A stretch of DNA of 6,367 nt from a bacterium (GTDB lineage Bacteria; Krumholzibacteriota; Krumholzibacteriia; LZORAL124-64-63), in the NCBI GenBank assembly GCA_018652925.1, contig JABIBH010000070.1, positions 1 to 6,367 on the forward strand, in the 5' to 3' direction. Position numbers and translations under genes: made by a program. Below the pieces are notes generated by a model. That model did no database searches. It was given only the letters and a program-made list of their open reading frames with translations, and was not told the DNA's origin. How positions within the stretch are numbered: the first letter of the stretch is position 1; every line of letters starts with the position of its first letter. Shown in pieces: positions 1 to 5,196 of the stretch.

Positions 1-639
1 CGGCGCCCAACTTTTATTAGGAATAATATTTTCAGCAGCACTTCTGCTCCAGCGCAAGTTATCCTGTGCAGAATCACTCAACTGCTGATCACTTGTGTAG
101 GCATGAACTGTTGTCATCGTTGCTCTTTTTACACCAATCTTATCATTCAAAACTTTAAGAACGATGGCCAGAGCGTGGCAGGAACTTGAACCGTTTGAAA
201 CAATGCGGTCATCTGCGGTCAGCACATCGTCATTGATGCCGTTGATAATCATTTTATCCAGGCTACCTTCAGGTGGCGTGGACAGCAGAACACCTTTTGC
301 ACCAGAATCGAGATGTTTTTGCAGTTCAGGTCTGGTGCGAAACATTCCAGTGGATTCAATTACAATATCAACACCAAGCACATCCCACGGCACATCACCA
401 GGTCTGTTGCCATGCACAATACGAGTGCGTTGGTTGCCAGCAACCAGATAGTGACCATCGAGATGTAAATCTCCGCTGAACTCACCTTCAACAGTTGAGC
501 TTTGCAGTAGGTAAGCCAACGACTCAGCATCGGCAATATCACTTACGGCAGCAAAAGTTATATCTGGATCATTATGAGCAATTCTAAACATGTTTCGGCC
601 AAGACGACCAAAACCCATAATACCTATACGAACGGACAT
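1..639 (-). CDS. GAPDH-family protein with altered active site, 3' end outside window
   Basis: The first 213 residues of a glyceraldehyde-3-phosphate dehydrogenase family protein (usual length about 330) are visible; the frame stays open to base 1. The N-terminal Rossmann motif GIMGFGRLGR (residues 6-15) has Met where GAPDHs have Asn. An Asp follows strand 2 (AVSD, about residue 34), as expected for NAD binding, and ESTGMF (95-100) is typical of the family. The catalytic segment reads SNGSSSCHALA (148-158) and aligns without gaps to the usual SNASCTTNCLA. Ser152 therefore occupies the nucleophilic Cys position and the only nearby Cys is Cys154. The catalytic-partner His is kept (TTVHAYT, His179). 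The usual NIIPTSTGAA loop reads NIIPNKSWAP, which alters the phosphate site. Start ATG at 639 has an AGGAG-type ribosome binding site. It lies 34 nt downstream of the ACT-domain gene on the same strand, probably in one operon. Family membership is secure, but classical GAPDH activity is doubtful; it may be a divergent dehydrogenase or a non-catalytic paralogue. Confidence 0.9.
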   Translation of the reverse strand, partial: MSVRIGIMGFGRLGRNMFRIAHNDPDITFAAVSDIADAESLAYLLQSSTVEGEFSGDLHLDGHYLVAGNQRTRIVHGNRPGDVPWDVLGVDIVIESTGMFRTRPELQKHLDSGAKGVLLSTPPEGSLDKMIINGINDDVLTADDRIVSNGSSSCHALAIVLKVLNDKIGVKRATMTTVHAYTSDQQLSDSAQDNLRWSRSAAENIIPNKSWAP

Positions 640-673
640 ACCAATTCTCCTTTATTTTCAATGCAAAAAGATT

Positions 674-1150
674 CTAAGGAATTAGGAATTTTTCGGCAAG
701 ACAATTTCTGGCATCTTCCAGTTTATCGTGATCAATTACACACGAAACTGTAGAAACACTTGTGGAAATAGCGCGGATATTTATCGATGCCTTGGCCAGT
801 GCTTCAAACATTTCACCAGCGATTGAAGGTCTGTCGCTGAAATGAGGTCCGTAGACAGCAATCAGACTGCAATTACCCTGATACTCAACTTTTTCAGATT
901 CAGTCTGCTCCTGAACTTCCTGCAAAAGCCCAAGCGCCTGATCAAGGTCTGCCTTGTGTACGGCCAGAGTCATATTTTCTCTACCGCCAGAATCAGAAGA
1001 AGACACCACACACAGGACATTAATCCCTTTTCTGCCAAGGGCTGTCAATGCAGTACCTGCAACACCAGGGCCACTTTTGACACCAAGCACCCTGATCAAA
1101 ACCAGGTCTGGCGTTTCAAGTAATCCACCGATTGCGATTTTTCCCATCAT
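674..1150 (-). CDS. Stand-alone tandem ACT-domain protein, aspartate-kinase regulatory type
   Basis: This 158-residue protein consists almost entirely of two ACT domains. The first (about 17-82) contains VKSGPGVAGTALTALGRKGINV. The second (about 93-156) contains DRPSIAGEMFEALAKASINI followed by ISTSVSTVSCVID, closely resembling the ISTSEIKISCVI segment that ends the regulatory part of aspartate kinases. The kinase domain is absent, and no frame upstream supplies one: the gene begins cleanly at ATG 1150 behind a GGGGAG ribosome binding site with 6-nt spacing. A second ATG follows immediately at 1147. In aspartate kinases this ACT pair binds lysine and/or threonine and transmits feedback inhibition. 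Here it may act as a free regulatory subunit or amino-acid sensor, which is inference. The Glu of the ISTSE motif is replaced by Val, so ligand choice may differ. It is followed by the GAPDH-like gene 34 nt downstream and is divergent from elbB. Confidence 0.85.
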   Translation of the reverse strand: MMGKIAIGGLLETPDLVLIRVLGVKSGPGVAGTALTALGRKGINVLCVVSSSDSGGRENMTLAVHKADLDQALGLLQEVQEQTESEKVEYQGNCSLIAVYGPHFSDRPSIAGEMFEALAKASINIRAISTSVSTVSCVIDHDKLEDARNCLAEKFLIP

Positions 1151-1180
1151 CTGATTCTCCCCTTTGATTGTTCCAATCTA

Positions 1181-1186
1181 ATAATA
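1181..1186 (-). promoter_or_regulatory. Possible -10 element for the ACT/GAPDH-like unit
   Basis: Read on the minus strand, this is TATTAT within an AT-rich stretch about 30 nt upstream of the ACT gene start. No good -35 hexamer lies 16-18 nt upstream of it; the corresponding bases are mostly T. The divergent gene arrangement requires a promoter somewhere here, but this exact site is weakly supported. Confidence 0.25.
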
Positions 1187-1211
1187 ATTGCGGTTCAGGA
1201 AAGAAAAAACC

Positions 1212-1225
1212 TCTACAAGGGTAGA
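1212..1225. promoter_or_regulatory. Short inverted repeat overlapping the elbB -35 region
   Basis: TCTAC-AAGG-GTAGA is a perfect 5-bp inverted repeat with a 4-nt spacer. Its right arm overlaps the proposed elbB -35 hexamer, and it lies between the two divergent genes, where an operator could sit. Arms this short arise by chance, so this is only a candidate. Confidence 0.25.
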
Positions 1226-1251
1226 CAACCAACCCCGTTCTGCCTTACAAT
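1222..1251 (+). promoter_or_regulatory. Sigma-70-type promoter for the elbB operon
   Basis: A -35 hexamer TAGACA (1222-1227, five of six matches to TTGACA) and a -10 hexamer TACAAT (1246-1251, five of six matches to TATAAT) are separated by 18 nt. Transcription would start near 1258, giving a leader of roughly 24 nt before the elbB ATG. The location in the divergent intergenic region and the match quality make this the likeliest promoter for the plus-strand gene run. Confidence 0.6.
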
Positions 1252-1281
1252 TACCCACTCTTAAAAAACTGGGGGCTGATT

Positions 1282-1935
1282 ATGAGTAAGGTGGCAGTCA
1301 TCTTGAGCGGTTGCGGTGTGTTTGATGGAGCAGAAATCCATGAAGCTACAGCAACTCTTCTGGCACTTGATAAAGCCGGTGCCGATGTAACAATTTGCGC
1401 ACCAGCAATAACTCAGATGCATGTAGTTGATCACCAGAGCGGCAACCCGGTTGACAATCAAAGTCGTGACGTACTTATTGAGTCTGCCCGAATTGCAAGA
1501 GGACCAATTGCAGACATCGCTGATTTAAATGCTTCCGATTTTGACGCAGTAATTCTGCCCGGTGGTTTTGGTGCTGCCAAAAACCTCTGCACGTTTGCAG
1601 TTGATGGTGCTGAATGTACAATCAACCTTGATGTTGCTGATTTTCTGCTTGCAGCTCGTGCATCAAATAAAGTAATCGGTGCAATGTGCATTGCCCCTGC
1701 CCTTGTTGCCAAACTTTTTGGTAACGATATAAAGGTAACAATAGGTAATGACCCCGGCACTGTTGCAGCAATCAACGCAACTGGCGCAATACATGTTGAA
1801 GCAACAGTTAATGAAGTTGTTGTTGATGAATCTGCGAAGATAGTCACAACTCCAGCATACATGCTGGCACAAAACATAAGCGAAGTATTCTCTGGCATTC
1901 AGAATTTTGTAGACAAGGTTCTGGAGCTTGCTTGA
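1282..1935 (+). CDS. elbB: ElbB, DJ-1/PfpI-superfamily glyoxalase III-like protein
   Basis: This 217-residue protein matches the length and motifs of E. coli ElbB throughout. It opens with VAVILSGCGVFDGAEIHEA, carries ILPGGFGAAKNL (91-102) and ends with the KIVTTPAYMLAQNI block found in that family. The nucleophile-elbow cysteine typical of the DJ-1/PfpI superfamily is Cys136 in GAMCIAPA. E. coli ElbB was first linked to isoprenoid (lycopene) yield and has been reported to have weak glyoxalase III activity, converting glyoxal to glycolate; its cellular role remains uncertain. It is cytoplasmic, with no signal peptide. The start ATG has a G-rich sequence (GGGGG, 1271-1275) 6 nt upstream rather than a standard AGGAGG. 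It is the first gene of the plus-strand run, with a good promoter just upstream and the ParA-like gene 23 nt downstream. Assignment is firm; the function in this organism is not. Confidence 0.93.
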   Translation: MSKVAVILSGCGVFDGAEIHEATATLLALDKAGADVTICAPAITQMHVVDHQSGNPVDNQSRDVLIESARIARGPIADIADLNASDFDAVILPGGFGAAKNLCTFAVDGAECTINLDVADFLLAARASNKVIGAMCIAPALVAKLFGNDIKVTIGNDPGTVAAINATGAIHVEATVNEVVVDESAKIVTTPAYMLAQNISEVFSGIQNFVDKVLELA

Positions 1936-1947
1936 TAGACAACTTTG

Positions 1948-1952
1948 AAGGA
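1948..1952 (+). promoter_or_regulatory. Ribosome binding site that sets the ParA-like start
   Basis: AAGGA lies 6 nt upstream of ATG 1959. An in-frame TTG at 1932, overlapping the elbB stop, would add nine residues (M-IDNFEGNR), but no comparable ribosome binding site precedes it. The ATG is preferred. Confidence 0.65.
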
Positions 1953-1958
1953 AACAGA

Positions 1959-3050
1959 ATGAATAAGTGGCAACGCGATAGTGCCAGAGTTATCAGTGTG
2001 ATCAGTCAAAAAGGTGGCGTAGGAAAAACAACTTCTACGGTAAACCTTGCTGCTGCGTTCTCATTGAGTGGGCATAATGTTCTGATTATTGGAACCGACC
2101 CTCAATGTGGCGTTTCCAGAAGCCTTGGCTTTGGTCCTGAACAGTTGCATGGCGGACTTAAAGATATGTTCCAGATGGGACTGGATCTTGATGAAATAAA
2201 ACATAAAACAACTCTGGAAAATCTAACCATGGTTATTCCCGATGCACTTACAATGGACGAGGAAAGTAATTATAAATATCTGATGGAAATGTCTATCGAT
2301 ACTTTTGTAGATGCAATCAATGAAGCCCGCTTAACCTATGATACTATTCTGATTGACTGCCCTCCCGGTTTTGGCCCTGAAACAAAAGCTGCTTTGTTGG
2401 CATCGGACAGTTGTCTGGTTCCTGTTCAGGCAGAAGAGCTATGCAGGGATTCAGTGACCAGATTGCTGGCTTTCATTGATGAAATGCGCGAACAAAGAGA
2501 AATGCCGCTCTCTGTTGAAGGCCTTTTTATGACGATGACTGACCATCGCACCTTGATGAGCAGACATGTTGCTGCTCGTCTTGATGAAGATTTTGGCAGT
2601 GATCTCTTTGACACCTCTGTCCCCCGAACAACTCGACTCTCTGAAATGGCACTCACAGGAAAACCTGCTGTTATTCATGACCGCAGAAGCGCAGGTAGCC
2701 GTGCATACTTCAACCTTGTTGATGAAATTGTTGAACGATATAACAATCGCGATATTGAAGCAGAAGAAGTTGCTATTGAAAACCTCAGGGCATCAAGAAG
2801 TGGCGAAAGTGATATCCTGTCTGCAGTCAGAGCTGCTGAGTCACCAATGCCAAATGTTGGCGGTTTATCGAAATTGATGCAGGAACTCTCAGGCAACAGT
2901 GATGAATCTTCTGAAGAAGACAATTGGTCGGACGAAGAACCGGATATGATGTCACTTGATGACCTTCTGGAAGAGGAAGAAGATGGTGCTGGCAACCAGG
3001 ATGAAAATGAATGGGGCTACGGCGAGGATTATTACGATACAATAAACTGA
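1959..3050 (+). CDS. Orphan ParA/MinD-type P-loop ATPase with acidic C-terminal tail
   Basis: This 363-residue protein has a ParA-type ATPase core at about residues 9-262. The deviant Walker A motif is SQKGGVGKTTSTVNLA (16-31), with signature Lys18 and P-loop Lys23. It is followed by TDPQC (46-50, Walker A' Asp47) and Walker B TILIDCPPGFGPE (129-141, Asp134). Such ATPases dimerise on ATP and position DNA, protein complexes or organelles at the nucleoid or membrane. After the core, a linker leads to a very acidic tail (about 313-363) rich in Asp and Glu, with a run of four Glu, ending in several Tyr residues. This tail is not part of ordinary ParA. No helix-turn-helix precedes the ATPase domain. 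No ParB gene or clear parS site lies in the window, and the neighbours are metabolic, so a chromosome-segregation role is not supported. A role in positioning a protein cargo is plausible inference. It lies 23 nt after elbB and 73 nt before the dehydrogenase gene. Confidence 0.9.
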   Translation: MNKWQRDSARVISVISQKGGVGKTTSTVNLAAAFSLSGHNVLIIGTDPQCGVSRSLGFGPEQLHGGLKDMFQMGLDLDEIKHKTTLENLTMVIPDALTMDEESNYKYLMEMSIDTFVDAINEARLTYDTILIDCPPGFGPETKAALLASDSCLVPVQAEELCRDSVTRLLAFIDEMREQREMPLSVEGLFMTMTDHRTLMSRHVAARLDEDFGSDLFDTSVPRTTRLSEMALTGKPAVIHDRRSAGSRAYFNLVDEIVERYNNRDIEAEEVAIENLRASRSGESDILSAVRAAESPMPNVGGLSKLMQELSGNSDESSEEDNWSDEEPDMMSLDDLLEEEEDGAGNQDENEWGYGEDYYDTIN

Positions 3051-3123
3051 TATTGCCCACCTGCGCTCCGGGATGTAGATTTATCAAAGATGATTTCAGC
3101 TACTCTGTTTCCAGGAGATGGTT
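3051..3123 (+). other. Intergenic spacer within the plus-strand run
   Basis: This 73-nt spacer is the longest gap in the plus-strand run. I see no convincing hairpin followed by a T-run and no good -35/-10 pair, so the dehydrogenase gene is probably transcribed from upstream. An internal promoter cannot be excluded. Confidence 0.4.
3113..3117 (+). promoter_or_regulatory. Ribosome binding site that sets the dehydrogenase start
   Basis: AGGAG directly abuts the first ATG (3118) but lies 6 nt from the second in-frame ATG (3124). The second is therefore the likely start, removing two residues (Met-Val) from the longest reading. Confidence 0.75.
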
Positions 3124-4296
3124 ATGCCCGATACAATGAAAGCCCTTGTCTACGATAAATCCAACATGCCGTGGGATAAAACCAAAGGGTTTGAACTGCG
3201 CAATGTCCCCCGACCTGTACTGAATGAATCCGCTGATCCAACCGATGGTGATTCAGTAATTATCAAAATTATTTTCGCAGGATTCTGTGGCAGTGACAAA
3301 GGCATCTGGAGTCGCAAGGCATTCAAGGGCCACATCTTTGACAGCCTGAAAAAAGAACATTCAACTACCAGAATTATCGGCCATGAATTTGTTGGAGAAA
3401 TAGTAGATACAGGCTCAAGAGTCTTTTCAAAATATGGATATAAGGCAAAAGATATTGTAGCATCGGAGTCACATATTATCTGTGGCAACTGCTTCCAGTG
3501 CAAAATTGGTCAAACTCATATTTGCAACGATGATAAAATTATCGGCATCAGTCAGAACGGCTGTTTTGCCGAGTATATAAAACTCCCGGCACAAGTTCTC
3601 TGGCCAACCAACACTCGCATCATTAAACCAAAAGTTGCTGCTCTGCAGGAACCTTTTGGCAACGCAGTTCACGCCTGTATGAAAGTGGATCTGCGAGGTA
3701 AAACAGTTGGTGTCTTTGGTTGTGGGACGATTGGTCTGTTTGCTGTAATGGCTGCAAAAGCACTGGGTGCAACCAAAGTTATCGGCATTGAGCCAGTAGA
3801 TAAAAACATAGAGATGGCAAGTGCTATTGGCGCTGATGAAGTAATAAAACTCGACACTTCAAAAGCTGCAAAAAATGGCTGGGCTGCTGACAAAGATATT
3901 GTTAAACAGATCAGAGAAATGACAGGTGGCATCGGTGTTGATGTAGCAATGGAAATGGCTGGATTCAACTCCAGTGTGAACAATGCAATCCAAAGCACAC
4001 GCAGGGGTGGCGATGTGGTTCTGTTTGGACTGAAACAGGGCAACTTCCACATCCAACAGTACGAGCGGATGATTGTAAACGGTCTTACATTGCACAGTGT
4101 AATTGGTAGAAGAATTTTTGAAACCTGGGTTGTTACTCGCAACCTTCTGGAAGATAAATCCAACGGCATCCAGGACAATATTTTTAATGTTATCCTTGGC
4201 GGCGGCAAAGAGACTGTGGTTCACATTGATGACTTTGAACCAGAGTCATTTGAGAAAAAACTAAATGAATGGCCAAAACTGGTTCTTCAGTTCTAG
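3124..4296 (+). CDS. Zinc-dependent medium-chain dehydrogenase, threonine 3-dehydrogenase-like
   Basis: This 390-residue protein is a member of the zinc-containing medium-chain dehydrogenase family. The catalytic zinc site is represented by FCGSD (Cys55, Asp58) and GHEFVGEIV (His87, Glu88). Four Cys residues in CGNCFQCKIGQTHIC (120-134) form the structural zinc lobe. LQEPFGNAVHA (174-184) matches the equivalent segment of threonine 3-dehydrogenase (Tdh), as do CFAEY and the late GRRIFETW. The Rossmann domain has GCGTIG (199-204), with Glu223 at the end of the second strand, indicating NAD rather than NADP. Tdh oxidises L-threonine to 2-amino-3-oxobutyrate, but this protein is about 50 residues longer than E. 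coli Tdh. Extra length falls at the N-terminus, between the CGSD and GHE motifs, and elsewhere, so the substrate may be another secondary alcohol or polyol. It is cytoplasmic. The stop codon overlaps the ribosome binding site of the selenoprotein gene 7 nt downstream, which argues for co-expression. Confidence 0.88.
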   Translation: MPDTMKALVYDKSNMPWDKTKGFELRNVPRPVLNESADPTDGDSVIIKIIFAGFCGSDKGIWSRKAFKGHIFDSLKKEHSTTRIIGHEFVGEIVDTGSRVFSKYGYKAKDIVASESHIICGNCFQCKIGQTHICNDDKIIGISQNGCFAEYIKLPAQVLWPTNTRIIKPKVAALQEPFGNAVHACMKVDLRGKTVGVFGCGTIGLFAVMAAKALGATKVIGIEPVDKNIEMASAIGADEVIKLDTSKAAKNGWAADKDIVKQIREMTGGIGVDVAMEMAGFNSSVNNAIQSTRRGGDVVLFGLKQGNFHIQQYERMIVNGLTLHSVIGRRIFETWVVTRNLLEDKSNGIQDNIFNVILGGGKETVVHIDDFEPESFEKKLNEWPKLVLQF

Positions 4297-4303
4297 GAGA
4301 AAA

Positions 4304-4525
4304 ATGCACATCTCGATTGAATACTGCCAAGTCTGAAACTACGACCCCATTGCTGCCAGTCTGGCAGAAGAGTTGACTGAAAAATTTGGTGCAACCTGTG
4401 AGCTGATAGCTTCTGGTGATGGTGTTTTTGAAGTCATGGTCAACAATGAACTTGTTTACTCAAAAAAAGAAACCGGCCGACACGCTGATCCCGGTGAAGT
4501 TTCCAAATTGATTGAGAATCGTTAA
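4304..4525 (+). CDS. SelW-like Rdx-family selenoprotein with in-frame TGA read as Sec
   Basis: This gene encodes 73 residues if TGA at 4334-4336 is read as selenocysteine. The N-terminus is MHISIEYCQVUNYDPIAA, giving the thioredoxin-like CxxU redox motif (Cys8, Sec11) right after the first beta strand, as in SelW/SelT/SelH-type Rdx proteins. The remainder follows the family pattern: a helix (AASLAEELTEKF), then GVFEVMVNNELVYSKKETG, matching the SelW FEVTV...G.LVHSKK block, and a closing helix to TAA. Rdx proteins are small thiol/selenol oxidoreductases whose substrates are poorly known. AGGAG (4295-4299) lies 4 nt upstream of the ATG and overlaps the previous gene's stop. A bacterial SECIS-like hairpin follows the TGA. 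The coding quality downstream of TGA, without indels, argues against a pseudogene. The HAD gene overlaps by 1 nt. Incorporation requires SelA, SelB, SelC and SelD elsewhere in the genome. Confidence 0.93.
4334..4336 (+). other. Selenocysteine codon (in-frame TGA)
   Basis: TGA is codon 11 of the SelW-like gene and sits exactly at the second redox position of CxxU (YCQV-U-NYD). Cysteine homologues would have TGC or TGT here, giving CxxC. The frame continues with Rdx-like coding sequence for 62 further residues before TAA. Confidence 0.92.
4353..4367 (+). promoter_or_regulatory. Bacterial SECIS-like hairpin
   Basis: CTGCCA (4353-4358) pairs perfectly with TGGCAG (4362-4367), leaving a 3-nt GTC loop. 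The loop G at 4359 lies 22 nt past the last base of TGA. Bacterial SECIS elements consist of a stem-loop inside the coding region just after UGA, usually with a G among the first two bases of the apical loop at about 16-37 nt. This hairpin meets both criteria and would recruit SelB with Sec-tRNA. A T-A and a T-G pair could extend the stem below a G-A mismatch. Confidence 0.85.
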
Positions 4526-5196
4526 TGCTGACTTTCCTTTTTGATATGGATGGCACACTGCTGGACAGTAGCTCCGCAATTGTCGATGCAGTTGCAGACG
4601 GTCTGACCAATGCCCGCAAAAGAATACAACTCCCCGCGATTACTCCAGACAGAGAACTGATTATAAATTCGCTTGGTCTGCCCAACGATGAGTATTTTCG
4701 TACAGCCTATCCCCAGGACTCAGTACCGGAAGAACTACGCGCAGAGTTTGCTTTGCTTTATGCTGAAGAATCAGAAAAGTGTGAAGTTGAAACTATTGCT
4801 GCAGGCAATACTGAACTGTATCCCGATGTCTACGCAACACTTGTTGAACTGAAAAAACGTGGCCACACTCTGAAGCTGTTCACCAACTCCAACACTGCCT
4901 ATTGCGATGCCGTAGTGAAAGCTCACCAGCTTGATGAACTTCTGACCGAACATCTACCACTTGAAAGAGCCAGAGAACTTGGTATTGCCGACACTAAAAC
5001 CGAGATGGTAAAACTGCTCTGCCCTGATCTTGCAAACACAGTTGTTGTTGGTGACAGGAATGGCGACATTGAGGCCGGAATCAATTGTGGTACCAGAACA
5101 GTTGGCTGCAGCTACGGGTTTGGCTCACCAAAAGAAGTTCAGGCTGCCGATTATATAATCAACAGCCTGTCTGATATTCTGGATATTGAGTTTTAA
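4525..5196 (+). CDS. HAD-superfamily phosphatase, phosphoglycolate phosphatase-like
   Basis: This 223-residue protein carries all haloacid dehalogenase motifs. Motif I is FDMDGTLLDSS, with nucleophile Asp7 and acid/base Asp9. Motif II is LFTNS (Thr119/Ser121 region), motif III is Lys157 in DTKTEM, and motif IV is VVGDRNGD with Asp176 and Asp180. A helical cap lies between motifs I and II (about 15-95), as in phosphoglycolate phosphatase (Gph) and beta-phosphoglucomutase-like members. It probably hydrolyses a small phosphate ester in the cytoplasm, but the substrate cannot be read from sequence. The ATG shares its A with the TAA stop of the SelW-like gene (TAATG), and no strong ribosome binding site precedes it, only a weak GAG about 10 nt upstream. 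Translation probably relies on reinitiation after the selenoprotein gene. Its stop overlaps that of the convergent downstream gene. Confidence 0.9.
   Translation: MLTFLFDMDGTLLDSSSAIVDAVADGLTNARKRIQLPAITPDRELIINSLGLPNDEYFRTAYPQDSVPEELRAEFALLYAEESEKCEVETIAAGNTELYPDVYATLVELKKRGHTLKLFTNSNTAYCDAVVKAHQLDELLTEHLPLERARELGIADTKTEMVKLLCPDLANTVVVGDRNGDIEAGINCGTRTVGCSYGFGSPKEVQAADYIINSLSDILDIEF
5193..5196. other. Overlapping convergent stop codons
   Basis: The four bases TTAA contain most of the plus-strand TAA (5194-5196) of the HAD gene and the minus-strand TAA (5195-5193) of the periplasmic protein gene. No intergenic space remains, and I see no intrinsic terminator hairpin with a T-run on either side, so the two transcripts probably overlap at their 3' ends. 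Confidence 0.85.

Noticed and set aside
164..451. 95-residue plus-strand frame within the GAPDH-like region
   Set aside because: It is antisense to recognisable GAPDH sequence on the minus strand and has no ribosome binding site or family motifs.
1..639. Frameshift or sequencing error explaining the missing catalytic Cys
   Set aside because: The frame is continuous, both flanks align without gaps, and several residues in the motif differ together (TTNC region and the later phosphate loop), so a single error cannot explain it.
1932..1958. TTG start for the ParA-like protein overlapping the elbB stop
   Set aside because: ATG 1959 has an AAGGA site 6 nt upstream, and the nine extra residues match nothing in ParA proteins.
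2675..2995. Ser-rich 106-residue minus-strand frame
   Set aside because: It is antisense to the acidic tail of the ParA-like protein and has no protein-like motifs.
3669..4208. 179-residue minus-strand frame
   Set aside because: It is antisense to the Rossmann domain of the dehydrogenase, whose motifs leave no doubt about the coding strand.
4304..4336. Reading the gene at 4304 as a pseudogene or a 10-residue leader peptide ending at TGA
   Set aside because: The frame after TGA matches the Rdx family to its natural end, the TGA sits exactly at the CxxU position, and a SECIS-like hairpin follows at the right distance.
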